A program made the position numbers and the translations under genes. Below are positions 1 to 10,992 of a stretch of 64,000 bases of DNA, one piece after another (position 1 is the stretch's first letter; every line of letters begins with the position of its first letter). Below the pieces are notes generated by a model. The model was not told the DNA's origin, ran no database searches, and saw nothing but the letters and a program-made list of their open reading frames with translations. This DNA is from UBA7236 sp964463165 (GTDB lineage: Bacteria > Bacteroidota > Bacteroidia > Chitinophagales > BACL12): positions 87,987 to 151,986 of the forward strand of contig CAYXBK010000011.1 of the NCBI GenBank assembly GCA_964463165.1. Reading direction: 5' to 3'.

Positions 1-1
1 C

Positions 2-3000
2 AGGATGGAACGCTTCAGGGGACATTTTTATAATTGGTATGATACATTAACGTTGCAGCCTTTATTGCCGAAATATATTTCTACGGTTGACAGTGGAAAC
101 CTGGTTGGTCATTTAATGATTTTGAAACAAGGTTTGCTCGGTTTGCCGCAACAGCCTGTGATCAATAAAAATATTTTTGAGGGATTGCGTGATACGCTTT
201 TGATTTTAAAGGCATTGACAGATCACGATCATGTGCATCTGTTAAATAAAATGGAAGATCAGCTTAAAATCGCAATTGCCGATGAACTTTATTCTGTCGA
301 CAAGATGAAATATCATTTTGATTTATTGCATTCCTGTTTTCAAACAATCAAAAGTAAAATGGAATTAAAACCGGAAAGTGATGCCGGTTGGTGGCTGCAT
401 GCACTGCATAATCAAATTGAATCCATCGGAAATGAATTTAAAATATTTGCACCCTGGTTTTTACCTCTTGAACTCCCCGATATATTTACAGAGATCAGGG
501 CACCTTCTTCATTCATCAATTTACACGACCTGTTAAAACTTGCACTGGAATTAAAGAAAACAAGTTTACCGGAAACGGATCCGAATAATCAGGAGCAATC
601 CTCCCGGCTGGTTGCTTTTCATGAAGCAATTGAACATACAATCGATTTAATTGAAAACAGGTTGGAAAAAATACAAGCCCTTTCAAAAAGCTGCAATGAT
701 TTTACAAATGTGGATTGGGATTTTCTTTTTAATAAAGCAAGTAAATTATTTTCTATCGGATACAATGTGCAGGATCATGTGATGGATGCAAGCTACTACG
801 ACCTGCTTGCTTCGGAAGCACGTTTTTGTGTTTTCATTGCAATTGCACAAGGGAAATTACCTGAAGACAGCTGGTTTGCACTCGGGCGCATGCTTACCAA
901 AACCGATCATGATCCGATCCTGCTTTCATGGAGCGGTTCCATGTTTGAATATTTAATGCCGCTGCTGGTAATGCCCAGTTATGAAAATACTTTACTTGAT
1001 CAAACATATAACGCTGTTGTAAAATGGCAAATTAATTATGGCAAACGTCTGGCTTTGCCATGGGGTATTTCCGAATCGGGTTATAATATGATCAATGCAG
1101 TTTCACATTATCAATATCGTGCATTCGGTGCACCCGGCCTCGGATTGAAAAGAGGATTGGAAGAAGATACTGTGATTACACCATATGCATCCGCACTTGC
1201 ATTAATGGTAATGCCGAAAAGTGCAAGTAAAAATTTGCGCATGCTTGCTGAAAAAGAAATGACCGGCAGATATGGTTTTTATGAAGCAATTGATTATACC
1301 GTATCAAGATTGCAACGCGGACAATCAAGTGCAATTGTGTATTCTTTTATGGCGCATCATCAGGGAATGACGATGCTCTCCATTGCATACGCATTACTCG
1401 ATAAACCGATGCAAAAAAGATTTGATGCTGAACCGCAATTAAAATCAGTTAATTTATTATTGCAGGAACGCATTCCGAGGGCAACTGCGTTTTATGCACA
1501 TACTACCGATATTCCGGAAATTACATCTCCTTCGGGAGAAGCTGAAATCAGAATTGTAAAAACACCGAATACAATTCTTCCTGAAATACAATTATTATCC
1601 AACGGCCGTTACCATGTGATGATTACCAACTCCGGTGCAGGTTACAGCCGCTGGAAAGAATTTGCAGTAACACGCTGGAGAGAAGATGCAACCTGTGATA
1701 ACTGGGGTACCTTTTGTTATGTCCGTGATCTTAAATTGCAAAAATTCTGGTCTACAACTTATCAGCCTGTACTGATAAAACCCGATGCATATGAAGTTGC
1801 ATATTCGCAGGGTCGGGTTGATTTCCGAACACGACATTTTGATATTGAAACACGTACGGAAATTGTCATTTCTCCCGAAGATGATATTGAAATGCGGCGC
1901 CTGGTAATTACAAATCATTCGGATAGCACACGCATAATTGAAATTACAAGTTATGCAGAAGTTGTGATTGCCGTTCCCGCTTCCGATCTCATGCAACCTG
2001 CTTTTAATAATCTCTTCGTACAAACGGAAATTATTCCGCAACAACATGCGATTATTTGCACACGTCGTAAAAGGTCTGCTGAAGAACAACCGCCATGGAT
2101 GTTTCATCTTCTCACCATGCATGGAAAAAATCCGGAAGAATTATCCTATGAAACAGACAGAATGCAATTTATGGGAAGAGATAATTCAATTGCAAATCCG
2201 CTTGCCATGCAAAAAGCGGGACCGCTTTCCGGCACGCAGGGTTCTGTACTGGATCCTGTAATTGCGATTCGATGCAAATTAATTCTTGAACCGGATGAAA
2301 TTGTTACACTTGATATGGTGACCGGAATTGCAGAAACAAAAGAAATATGCAATGCATTAATTGGAAAATATCAGGACAAACATCATAAAGACAGAGTCTA
2401 TGAACTCTCATGGACACATAGCCAGGTTTTGTTGCGACAGATCAATGCATCCGAATCAGATGCGCAATTATTTACAAGACTCGCCGGCTCTGTTATTTTT
2501 ATGAATCCCGCATTTCGTGCTGATCCCTCCATCCTGATCAGTAATCACCGCAAACAATCCGGCTTATGGGGCTATGCAATTTCGGGTGATCTTCCGATCG
2601 TATTGTTGAAAATAGAAAATCAGGAAAATTTATTACTGGTAAAACAAATGATACAGGCCCATGCGTATTGGAAATTAAAAGGTTTGCCTGTTGATCTGGT
2701 AATATGGAATGAAGATCATGGCGGATACCGGCAGGTATTTCAAAATGAAATTGAAGCACTTATACCAACCGAATTAAAAGATAAGCCGGGAGGAATTTTT
2801 GTTCGTGCCTCAGATCAGATATCAAATGAAGACCGCATATTATTTCAAACTGTTGCCAGAATAAATATTGCAGATAATATCGAAAGTTTTGCCGAACATG
2901 TAAAGAGAAAACCATCTCCGCGAATAAATATTCCGCGACTGGTTCCGGAAAAAGATTATAAACCCGAATTCACATCTCTCTCTCTTCCGGATGATTTAAT

Positions 3001-5404
3001 TTATTTTAATGGAACGGGAGGGTTTTCAAAAAACGGCCGCGAATATATAATCGGTATACATAAAAAACTGAAGACTCCGGCACCCTGGGTAAATGTTATA
3101 GCGAACCCAAATTTCGGAACAGTGATTTCCGCAAGCGGTTCTGCTTATACATGGACGGAAAATGCGCATGAATTAAGACTCACGCCCTGGTCGAATGATC
3201 CGGTTTCTGATCCGGGTGGCGAAGTATTTTATTTACGTGATTCTGAAACAGGCCATTTTTGGTCAGCAACTTTATTACCCGCAGGAGGTGAATCATTATA
3301 TATTACAAAACACGGATTGGGTTATTCCATATTCGAGCACAGTGAAGATGGTATTTATTCAGAATTAAAAATATTTACGGATATTGAAGCACCCGTAAAA
3401 TTTATTATTCTTAAAGTTCGCAATCAGTCGGGCCGTTCACGAAAACTTTCTGCAACAGGATATATTGAATGGGTGCTGGATAATAACCGCACAAAAACCG
3501 GAATGCATATTCATACCGAATTGGATCCGGAGAGCGGTGCATTGTTCGCAAAGAATACATATAATACAGAATTCAATAATCGTGTTGCATTTTTTGATAC
3601 TGACAGCATAAAAAAAACTTATACGGGCGACCGGAATGAATTTATCGGGCGCAATGGAAATCTTCAAAATCCCGAAGCATTATACCGCACAAAACTTTCG
3701 GGAAAAGTGGGCCTCGCACTCGATCCATGCGGGGCATTGCAAGTATCTTTTGATCTTGGTGAAAATGAGGAACAGGAAATTATATTTCGGTTGGGTGCAG
3801 GAAAAGATGCCCCTGACGCATCAGCACTTGTGAAAAAATTCAGAGGAAGTGAAGTGGCACATGAAGCATTTGAATTGATAAAAAAATTCTGGATGCAGGC
3901 AACAGGTGCCATACAAATCGAAACACCTGATCCGGCAATTAATTTAATAACAAACGGATGGCTTACATATCAGATTATTTCATCACGACTCTGGGGGCGC
4001 AGCGGATTTTATCAGTCGGGTGGTGCATTCGGATTCCGCGATCAGTTGCAGGATGTGCTGGCATTAATGCATACCGATCCGCAATTTGCAAGAAATCAGA
4101 TTTTATTATGCGCTTCAAGGCAATTTAAAGAAGGCGATGTGCAACATTGGTGGCACCCGCCGGCAGGAAACGGTGTACGCACCCGTTGTTCGGATGATTA
4201 TTTATGGTTGCCTTATGCAACGGCACAATATATTTCATTTACGAATGATGCAGGTATCCTGGATGAAACAACCACATATCTTGAAGGCAGGCCTTTAAAT
4301 GCAAATGAAGAAACGTATTACGATACACCTGTTCAATCAATTATATCCGGAAAAATTTATGAGCATTGCACACTTGCAATTAAACATGGATTGCGCTTCG
4401 GTGAACACAGTTTGCCGTTAATTGGTACCGGCGACTGGAATGATGGTTTCGACAAAGTTGGAAAAGACGGAAAAGGTGAAAGCGTATGGATGGCATTTTT
4501 TCTTTATGATATTCTGCAGCGTTTCGAAATAATTGCAACAGGTTATAATGATTCTGATTTTGCCCGTCTCTGTGAAACAGAAGCAAAAAAATTAAAGGAA
4601 AATATCGCACGTCATGCCTGGGACGGGGAATGGTTTAAGCGGGCATGGTTTGATAACGGCGCTCAACTTGGATCTGCAAAAAATATGGAATGCAAAATTG
4701 ATTCGATCTCACAAAGCTGGGCCGTATTATCGGATGCGACAGATGATACAAGAAAACAAAAAGCGTTGGAATCAGCTTATAAGCATCTGGTGCAAAAAGA
4801 GACAGGTATTATACGTTTATTGGAACCACCATTCGATAAATCAGAATTAAATCCCGGATATATTAAAGGGTATGTTCCGGGAATCAGAGAAAATGGAGGC
4901 CAGTATACACATGCGGCGATTTGGATGATCATGGCATTTGCAAAAATGGGTGACCATAAGAAAGTATGGGAATTATTGCAGATGATCAATCCAATAAAAC
5001 ATGGTGATACGGAAGAATTAATTTCCATTTATAAAACGGAACCTTACGTATTAGCTGCGGATGTATATGCGGGCAATCAACATGCAGGCCGCGGTGGCTG
5101 GACATGGTATACTGGTTCGGCAGGATGGATGTACAGGCTCATTACAGAATCATTTCTTGGTTTACAGCGTGAAGGAAATAAATTAAAATTTAATCCCTGC
5201 ATCCCGAAAGAATGGGATTCATTTAAAATACATTACCGGTACATCAACACAATTTATCATATTACATTTATTCAGAAGAAAGAGTCCGGGGAAATGCAGG
5301 TAAAAGAATTTGATGTGATACAGGAAAATCAGATGATTACATTGGCAGATGACGGAGCTGAACATGAAATACGTGTTGAGATTTTTTCTACACCAGTATT
5401 GTGA
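2..5404 (+). CDS. ndvB: Cyclic beta-1,2-glucan synthase, C-terminal part (5' end outside window)
   Basis: About 1,800 residues are visible and the frame is open to the window edge, so the N-terminal glycosyltransferase part lies upstream; the ATG at 5 is probably internal. Near residue 350 is the glycoamylase-like (GH144-type) domain of this family, with PWGISESGYN and GAPGLGLKRGLEED. The C-terminal third is a GH94 phosphorylase-like module with TRCSDDYLWLPYATAQYI, the catalytic-Asp region GTGDWNDG near 1473 and ENGGQYTHAAIW near 1632. Family members are membrane enzymes of about 2,800 residues that polymerise UDP-glucose and cyclise the product into periplasmic cyclic beta-1,2-glucan; the phosphorylase domain controls ring size. 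The family call is secure. The exact product in this organism is inferred. Confidence 0.85.
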   Translation, partial: RMERFRGHFYNWYDTLTLQPLLPKYISTVDSGNLVGHLMILKQGLLGLPQQPVINKNIFEGLRDTLLILKALTDHDHVHLLNKMEDQLKIAIADELYSVDKMKYHFDLLHSCFQTIKSKMELKPESDAGWWLHALHNQIESIGNEFKIFAPWFLPLELPDIFTEIRAPSSFINLHDLLKLALELKKTSLPETDPNNQEQSSRLVAFHEAIEHTIDLIENRLEKIQALSKSCNDFTNVDWDFLFNKASKLFSIGYNVQDHVMDASYYDLLASEARFCVFIAIAQGKLPEDSWFALGRMLTKTDHDPILLSWSGSMFEYLMPLLVMPSYENTLLDQTYNAVVKWQINYGKRLALPWGISESGYNMINAVSHYQYRAFGAPGLGLKRGLEEDTVITPYASALALMVMPKSASKNLRMLAEKEMTGRYGFYEAIDYTVSRLQRGQSSAIVYSFMAHHQGMTMLSIAYALLDKPMQKRFDAEPQLKSVNLLLQERIPRATAFYAHTTDIPEITSPSGEAEIRIVKTPNTILPEIQLLSNGRYHVMITNSGAGYSRWKEFAVTRWREDATCDNWGTFCYVRDLKLQKFWSTTYQPVLIKPDAYEVAYSQGRVDFRTRHFDIETRTEIVISPEDDIEMRRLVITNHSDSTRIIEITSYAEVVIAVPASDLMQPAFNNLFVQTEIIPQQHAIICTRRKRSAEEQPPWMFHLLTMHGKNPEELSYETDRMQFMGRDNSIANPLAMQKAGPLSGTQGSVLDPVIAIRCKLILEPDEIVTLDMVTGIAETKEICNALIGKYQDKHHKDRVYELSWTHSQVLLRQINASESDAQLFTRLAGSVIFMNPAFRADPSILISNHRKQSGLWGYAISGDLPIVLLKIENQENLLLVKQMIQAHAYWKLKGLPVDLVIWNEDHGGYRQVFQNEIEALIPTELKDKPGGIFVRASDQISNEDRILFQTVARINIADNIESFAEHVKRKPSPRINIPRLVPEKDYKPEFTSLSLPDDLIYFNGTGGFSKNGREYIIGIHKKLKTPAPWVNVIANPNFGTVISASGSAYTWTENAHELRLTPWSNDPVSDPGGEVFYLRDSETGHFWSATLLPAGGESLYITKHGLGYSIFEHSEDGIYSELKIFTDIEAPVKFIILKVRNQSGRSRKLSATGYIEWVLDNNRTKTGMHIHTELDPESGALFAKNTYNTEFNNRVAFFDTDSIKKTYTGDRNEFIGRNGNLQNPEALYRTKLSGKVGLALDPCGALQVSFDLGENEEQEIIFRLGAGKDAPDASALVKKFRGSEVAHEAFELIKKFWMQATGAIQIETPDPAINLITNGWLTYQIISSRLWGRSGFYQSGGAFGFRDQLQDVLALMHTDPQFARNQILLCASRQFKEGDVQHWWHPPAGNGVRTRCSDDYLWLPYATAQYISFTNDAGILDETTTYLEGRPLNANEETYYDTPVQSIISGKIYEHCTLAIKHGLRFGEHSLPLIGTGDWNDGFDKVGKDGKGESVWMAFFLYDILQRFEIIATGYNDSDFARLCETEAKKLKENIARHAWDGEWFKRAWFDNGAQLGSAKNMECKIDSISQSWAVLSDATDDTRKQKALESAYKHLVQKETGIIRLLEPPFDKSELNPGYIKGYVPGIRENGGQYTHAAIWMIMAFAKMGDHKKVWELLQMINPIKHGDTEELISIYKTEPYVLAADVYAGNQHAGRGGWTWYTGSAGWMYRLITESFLGLQREGNKLKFNPCIPKEWDSFKIHYRYINTIYHITFIQKKESGEMQVKEFDVIQENQMITLADDGAEHEIRVEIFSTPVL

Positions 5405-5409
5405 TCAAT

Positions 5410-5448
5410 AAAAAAAAACCGGCGCAGCATCTACCGCACCGGTTTTTT
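5410..5448. terminator. Bidirectional hairpin terminator
   Basis: An A-run, then CCGG, a loop, CCGG and a T-run form a GC-rich stem flanked by A and T tracts. It lies between the convergent glucan synthase and the T9SS protein ending at 5466, so it can act on both strands. Confidence 0.85.
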
Positions 5449-5465
5449 CAAACGCAATATTTATT

Positions 5466-7334
5466 TCATTTGCTGATCACAATTCTTTCGGTTCTTGTAA
5501 ATTGATCAGTAATTAATTGCACCAGATAAATTCCGGGTGGATAAGTTTCAGTAGAAATAATTGCCGATAATTCTCCTTCTGAAACCGGTAGCTGATCTTG
5601 AAAAATTAATTTTCCGTTCAGGTCATATAATGACAGGATGGCAAATGTTGTATTTTCAGGTAACAGGCATTCGATTGTAAATTGATTGATTGCAGGATTC
5701 GGATAGATCCCGATGGCTATCGGGATATTATCTTCCATAATTAAATCACTTTCTCTGCATGCTGATGTAGTAAATGTTTGTATTTCCGAAAAAGCAGAAA
5801 TCTGATCGGCACCAACAGTGTCGCAAATTGTTCTGATCTTCCAGTCGTAGCTTGTATTGCATTTCAGATTTTTCTGATTCATTTTTGTTGCAGTGCCCGG
5901 AAGAAATTTAATTTTCCAAAGCATTCCGGCAGTTTTTTTTGTCCATACTTCATATTGCACTGCACCCGGTTCTGCAGTCCAGTTGAGACGAGCCTTCGTT
6001 GGAGTAATATTATTTGTAAATAAACCGGATGGAATTTCACAACAAAGTGATGTTTCTGAAAGACCTGAATACACATCAGGTGTTTGTGTATTTACAAACG
6101 GAGTTGAAGAGCCATGCATAAGAAGAGTGCCAACAATAGTTGGTGGTGTGATCGTATATCCTGAAACGGTTTGGTTACATGGTGTATTTCCGTCCGCATC
6201 TGTTTTGACAAAAAATAAATCACCACTTACACCATATACTTCATCTTTCACACCTGCAAAAACAAATCCTCCGTCAGTAGTTTGTCGTGCACTGAAAAAT
6301 ATATCGTAACCTGTTCCCGACATTGTTTTGCTCCATACAACATTTCCTGTCGAGTCTGTTCTGGTTATATATCCATTTTGAATTCCGCTGAAGGTGGAAG
6401 ATGATCCTGCGAATACAAATCCATTATCGGAAGTTGCAGTAATTGCATAAACATCTTCATGACCGGCGCCGCCGTAATTTTTTGACCAGAGTAAATTTCC
6501 TGCAGAATCTGTTTTCAGCAGGTTTGCATCAAAATTATATCCCGGTAATTCGAAATTAATTCCTGCAATTGCAAATCCGCCGTCAGCTGTTTCGCATACG
6601 GAAAAATTATGTTCAAAATTCAGGTCTCCATAAGATTTATACCATTCCATATTCCCGTCTGCATCTGCTTTGATCATGGAAAATTCATCATTTGTGGATA
6701 TATAATTATTTTCATAACCACCCATAATAAAACCATTATCTGATGTTTGCTGCATTGCAAATACATAATTCTTTCTTAAATTATTTCCATACGTTTTTGA
6801 CCAGAGCACATTTCCGTTCTTATCTGTTTTTACAAGATGCGCATATCCGTTAATTCCGTAGGTCAATTCATTTCCTGAAAAAACATAACTGCTGTCTGCC
6901 AGTTGCACGATACCGAAAGCAGCGTCATTTCCTACGGTTCCGATGGTTTTATTCCATTCAATATTTCCGGCGGCATCTGTTTTAATTAAATACGCATCGG
7001 TTCCGCCGGCGCCAAAACTATTTGTTGAACCGGCAACCATATAACCGCCATCAAATGTTTGTATAACAGAATTTCCTGCCTCTGCAGCAAATCCCCCGTA
7101 TATTTTGGTCCACATCGAATCGCCGTAAGCATTTGTTTTAATCAGCAGAATATCACCGCTTGTGCCATAACTATATGCAGTTGAACCAACAATGATATAA
7201 CCGCCATCCGAAGTTTGCCGTACATCATTTGCAATTGTTTCACCCGTTTTGCTGAATGTTTTTTCAAAAGTGATCTGCGCATTTAAATAAGCGGAAAAAA
7301 GCAGCATTATAAATGCGATATACATTTTTTTCAT
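5466..7334 (-). CDS. Secreted beta-propeller-like protein with T9SS sorting domain
   Basis: 622 residues with an N-terminal signal peptide (MKKMYIAFIMLLFSAYLNAQ). Residues 20-390 hold about seven repeats of a 50-residue unit built on TSDGGYIIVGS, LIKTDAxGN and WSKTYGG, as in the delta-60/Kelch-like repeat proteins of Bacteroidota. A fibronectin type III-like segment follows (LNWTAEPGAVQYEVWTK). The protein ends in a type A T9SS sorting domain (YPNPAINQFTIE, then YPPGIYLVQLITD). It should be exported and either anchored at the surface or released. No enzymatic motif was seen; a structural or binding role is a guess. Confidence 0.85.
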   Translation of the reverse strand: MKKMYIAFIMLLFSAYLNAQITFEKTFSKTGETIANDVRQTSDGGYIIVGSTAYSYGTSGDILLIKTNAYGDSMWTKIYGGFAAEAGNSVIQTFDGGYMVAGSTNSFGAGGTDAYLIKTDAAGNIEWNKTIGTVGNDAAFGIVQLADSSYVFSGNELTYGINGYAHLVKTDKNGNVLWSKTYGNNLRKNYVFAMQQTSDNGFIMGGYENNYISTNDEFSMIKADADGNMEWYKSYGDLNFEHNFSVCETADGGFAIAGINFELPGYNFDANLLKTDSAGNLLWSKNYGGAGHEDVYAITATSDNGFVFAGSSSTFSGIQNGYITRTDSTGNVVWSKTMSGTGYDIFFSARQTTDGGFVFAGVKDEVYGVSGDLFFVKTDADGNTPCNQTVSGYTITPPTIVGTLLMHGSSTPFVNTQTPDVYSGLSETSLCCEIPSGLFTNNITPTKARLNWTAEPGAVQYEVWTKKTAGMLWKIKFLPGTATKMNQKNLKCNTSYDWKIRTICDTVGADQISAFSEIQTFTTSACRESDLIMEDNIPIAIGIYPNPAINQFTIECLLPENTTFAILSLYDLNGKLIFQDQLPVSEGELSAIISTETYPPGIYLVQLITDQFTRTERIVISK

Positions 7335-7503
7335 AAAATTAAATTTTGCGTTAATTGAATTGTGTTACTCAGAGGAAGGAGATAACAGCCTGCAAAACAG
7401 AATTTATCAGTGCCGTAAACTCTTATCAAAGCAAAGTACATTCTATTTCGGGCGATTGCTAATGATACTTGTCAGTACCAATTATGATATCGACTGCCGT
7501 AGA

Positions 7504-8415
7504 TTAATTGCCCAACATAAAAAGAAGCGGGATATCAAGTCTTTTTCTCCATGCAGATTCGGAGTGATCTGCCCCCTGAAATTCACGTGTGATCCAATTC
7601 CTGCGTTTGTAGTGGTTTTGTTTCATTACCTCGTCAACTTTTTGCTGGATTGCCGGGTATAAACTGTCGAGTGTTGCAGTTCCGTGATCAAAATATATTT
7701 TATGCGTTGCGGGATCGGGTAAATGATTTTGCAGATATGAAAGCATTGCATCCGGTACAGGATTATTTTCAACTGTAAAGATTCCGGGCCAGTGCGTAGA
7801 CATACAAATTGCCCCGCCGAATATTTCAGGATATTCACAAATTGCATAAAGGGAGATCATTCCTCCCATGCTGCTGCCTGCAATAAAAGTATTTTCCCGT
7901 TCAGGTAAAGTAGAATATGCTGTATCAATAAAGGGTTTTAATTCCAGTACAATAAATTTTAAATAATCATCAGAATGCACCGGAATTTGATTGAACACAC
8001 TGCTGCCTTCAGGGCGGTTTACATTAAAAATATATTCCCTTTCAGAAGCAGTTAATGCTGCAAATACTTTTTGCGGAAAATAATCCGCATGCCTCGAAAG
8101 CCCGTTATTCCATATTGCCACCACAATGCAATCCTTTATTTTATTTTCCTGCTGTAATCTGTTCATTGTTTCGTCAACGCCCCATTCCTGCTGATTCCAG
8201 GTTGTGGTGGAATCAAACAGCATTTGCCCGTCGTGCATATACACAACCGCATATTTTTTTTCTGCTGTGTATCCATCCGGTAACCACACATCAACCGTAT
8301 GCGATGCTATAAATTTTGATTTGAATTCCGCATAGTGTACTATGCTGCCTCCCGGTCCGCCAAATGATTCGGTAGCGATTGCAGTGAAAATAATTAAGAT
8401 CATGTAAGGCCTCAT
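7504..8415 (-). CDS. Putative alpha/beta-hydrolase esterase (esterase D/enterochelin esterase-like)
   Basis: 303 residues starting with a signal peptide (MRPYMILIIFTAIATESFG). The sequence YAVVYMHDGQMLFD is typical of the putative-esterase family. The nucleophile elbow GxSxG is present as AGSSMGGM near residue 183, and a histidine near the C-terminus (GADHSESAW) fits the triad. These enzymes hydrolyse carboxyl or siderophore esters in the periplasm or outside the cell; the substrate cannot be told. The gene stands alone, between a T9SS gene and a TPR gene on the same strand. Confidence 0.8.
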   Translation of the reverse strand: MRPYMILIIFTAIATESFGGPGGSIVHYAEFKSKFIASHTVDVWLPDGYTAEKKYAVVYMHDGQMLFDSTTTWNQQEWGVDETMNRLQQENKIKDCIVVAIWNNGLSRHADYFPQKVFAALTASEREYIFNVNRPEGSSVFNQIPVHSDDYLKFIVLELKPFIDTAYSTLPERENTFIAGSSMGGMISLYAICEYPEIFGGAICMSTHWPGIFTVENNPVPDAMLSYLQNHLPDPATHKIYFDHGTATLDSLYPAIQQKVDEVMKQNHYKRRNWITREFQGADHSESAWRKRLDIPLLFMLGN

Positions 8416-8496
8416 TCTATTTTACAAACATTGGATCAAACTAAGATAATAAAGCAAAATCAAATCAGGAATTCCATTCTTCAAAAAAAATCGGGT

Positions 8497-10296
8497 TTAA
8501 TTGGTTTCGGGCTTGAGGTCTTTTTTCTTCCACAATTTAATATCGTGGTGAATAAGAAAATGCGTAACCTTTTTTTCGATGAGATGATGTAATGGAAGCA
8601 GCCCGCACATGAGTAAAATTTTGATTCCAAGGATTTTCCACGGCTCACCATGCGTAAGATGATGTATCCAGGTATCGAACAGGAGGATCAGAAATTCAAA
8701 GAATAAAATGAAACATAAGAAACCCACCATGCGGATGATGGCGGGAGAAACATTTAATCCGCCAAGCAGAACAAGTAATATGAATGCTGATGCGATAATG
8801 ATCGTGATAGCAGTATACTGAATATTATTTCTGCGCCTTAATTCTTCTCTTGCTTTTTCCAGCCTTTGCTCACGCAATGTTTCTTCATTTTCAAGTTCAA
8901 CCAGTTGCAGTTGTTCCTTCTGGTTGATATTTTGGAGGCTGTCTGTGATATTCCTGTTGATGGACATGAATTTATAGGCATTGGCATAATCATTTTGCTG
9001 AACATAAATTTTTTCCAGTTTTTCTGTTGCCTCAAGCATAAATTCAAAATAGGGAATGGAAGCAGAGAGATCATAAGAAAGAACATACCTGTCTGTTGCC
9101 TCATTCAACTCGCCTCTGCGCATTAAAAAATCGCCGAAGCGCAAATAAAAACTGATCTGCCGCAATTTATCCGGTGAATGGATGATACGCTGGGAAACAA
9201 GGTCGTAGTAAATTCTGGCAGAATCGTATTGGCTGTTGTATTCGTGAAAAAATGCCTGCATCCTGTAGTAATTCGTTGTGTCGTTTACTTTTAAATAAAG
9301 CAGTTCATCGGGAAATTCATCATGATATAAGTGGTATAATTGCGCTAAATCATTTTGTTTGATAAGATGATTGCGAAATGCAATAAGACTGTATCGTTTC
9401 AGTTTTGAAATGTGATTGCGGTTTGCAAAATCCAGGATATTATATAATTGTTTTTCATTGAGCGTCCGGTTGTTGAAAGCAATCACTTCAAGATCAAATT
9501 TCAGGTTCATGATGCGCACCGAGTCGGGGTTGTCAGCATTTTCTGCAAGTGTGAGTTCTTTTAATTTATAATTGATCGATTTGTCGTATGCTTTGATCAG
9601 ATTGTAAAAATTGGAGAGTTCACTGTAGCATTCCATCCGCAACAACACTTCATGTTCATTTTCAGAAATAGTAAGTGCATCCAGGAAATTTCTTATCGCT
9701 TCAATATTATTATTCATTTCCCTGTGAATATTTCCCAAAAGCAAATGGCTTTTTGCGATCATTTCCTGGTCTTCCGATTGGATTGCAACCGTAAGTGCCT
9801 GATATGCGAGGTCTTTGGCATCGTCCATGTCATATGTTAATTCATATCCTTTTGCCAAAGCGATCTTACATTTCCAGTTTACTGCCTGCTCCGGTAATTG
9901 CCCGCCGGTTGATTTCAGGGATGATATAATTTTTTTAACACGGTCGCTGTAATGATAATCGTCAATAACCAAAAGATAATTTGAATATGCATTGATCAGC
10001 TGTTCCGGTTCATACGAAAGTTCTGCCATCTCAATTCCTTTGTTTAACAGACTGTCTGCAGTAGTATAATCACCTTCCCATTTCACATAATAAGCAGCCA
10101 GTTCCCTCAGCAGCTCTATTTTTTCAAGGTTATTTTTTGTGTGACCGAATTTTTCTTCGATGACATTTTTGTCCACTACAGGTAAGGAATACTTCTCAAC
10201 TGGCATGTTTAATTCCGGATTATTGGAATTAATTGCATCAGCGGGTTTAAAACAGACTAAGAAAACAATAATGAAGGAGAGAAAATGGAATCTCAT
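8497..10296 (-). CDS. TPR-repeat membrane protein
   Basis: 599 residues with a signal peptide (FLSFIIVFLVCFKPADA). Residues 60-440 are helical TPR-like repeats with tyrosine- and alanine-rich helix pairs. A short coiled coil follows (EQLQLVELENEETLREQRLEKAREELRRR is broken by no proline), then about three membrane helices at residues 490-580 and a basic tail. The layout resembles Bacteroidota TPR sensor proteins, but no kinase or LuxR/LytTR output domain is present. Function unknown; a membrane-bound scaffold or truncated sensor is possible. Confidence 0.75.
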   Translation of the reverse strand: MRFHFLSFIIVFLVCFKPADAINSNNPELNMPVEKYSLPVVDKNVIEEKFGHTKNNLEKIELLRELAAYYVKWEGDYTTADSLLNKGIEMAELSYEPEQLINAYSNYLLVIDDYHYSDRVKKIISSLKSTGGQLPEQAVNWKCKIALAKGYELTYDMDDAKDLAYQALTVAIQSEDQEMIAKSHLLLGNIHREMNNNIEAIRNFLDALTISENEHEVLLRMECYSELSNFYNLIKAYDKSINYKLKELTLAENADNPDSVRIMNLKFDLEVIAFNNRTLNEKQLYNILDFANRNHISKLKRYSLIAFRNHLIKQNDLAQLYHLYHDEFPDELLYLKVNDTTNYYRMQAFFHEYNSQYDSARIYYDLVSQRIIHSPDKLRQISFYLRFGDFLMRRGELNEATDRYVLSYDLSASIPYFEFMLEATEKLEKIYVQQNDYANAYKFMSINRNITDSLQNINQKEQLQLVELENEETLREQRLEKAREELRRRNNIQYTAITIIIASAFILLVLLGGLNVSPAIIRMVGFLCFILFFEFLILLFDTWIHHLTHGEPWKILGIKILLMCGLLPLHHLIEKKVTHFLIHHDIKLWKKKDLKPETN

Positions 10297-10365
10297 ATTT
10301 GCTGTGTGCTAGGTGTGCTAAAAAAATAGTAGCTTCGTCGAAATAAAAAACCAAATTACAGATTT

Positions 10366-10815
10366 ATGGAAACAACACAAAAGATTAAGTGGTACAGAAA
10401 ATTAACTGTCGTGCTGTTAATTACTACACTTATTCCAACTTCTATCCTTTTAATGGGATTAAAACCCTCTGTGAACGCAGTACAGGGACCTGTAATTATT
10501 ACGCAGGAAACAGGAACACAATACGTTAATAATTATCTCGCATCGGCAACTGCCACAAATGGTGTTGTGCGTGCGATAATTGTTGAATCAAGTGTACTTT
10601 CTGCAATGAACAGTATTTCAAAACAGTATCCATCCACACCTTCTTACCGGGTGTATTTTGGAAAGGACAACGCCGGAGCACAGGTTTCAATTGTTGTAGG
10701 TATGACTTCAACAGGACTTGACATGACATTACCTGTATATTGCAGTTCAAGGACAGGAAATAATCTTTGTCCGCCAATGTGTGATGCGGCAGGTGTGATC
10801 GATCCTACAAATTAA
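10366..10815 (+). CDS. Small exported protein of unknown function
   Basis: 149 residues. An N-terminal hydrophobic segment (KLTVVLLITTLIPTSILLMG) serves as signal peptide or anchor. The rest is polar, with three cysteines near the C-terminus (PVYCSSRTGNNLCPPMC). I do not recognise the family. It is divergent from the TPR gene and followed by a strong terminator, so it is likely monocistronic. Confidence 0.65.
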   Translation: METTQKIKWYRKLTVVLLITTLIPTSILLMGLKPSVNAVQGPVIITQETGTQYVNNYLASATATNGVVRAIIVESSVLSAMNSISKQYPSTPSYRVYFGKDNAGAQVSIVVGMTSTGLDMTLPVYCSSRTGNNLCPPMCDAAGVIDPTN

Positions 10816-10840
10816 AGAATGCTGTAAATTATTTATGAAG

Positions 10841-10869
10841 AAGGCCGGGAAATTTTTCCGGCCTTTTTT
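10841..10869 (+). terminator. Rho-independent terminator
   Basis: Stem AAGGCCGG / CCGGCCTT with a 9-nt loop, followed by a T-run; 26 bp downstream of the small exported protein gene. Confidence 0.9.
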
Positions 10870-10992
10870 ACTATATAAAGATGAAATTGTCACGATAGAA
10901 AATTTGTGCGTTGCTTTTTTCTTTGGTAATTAAATTCGGACAAAATAAAAGTTGTAATTGTCTATACAAAACAAACCCTGCTTTCTGAAAAT

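Noticed and set aside
7335..7503. Possible small gene between the T9SS propeller and the esterase
   Set aside because: The only open frame runs antisense into the esterase gene and has no recognisable features.
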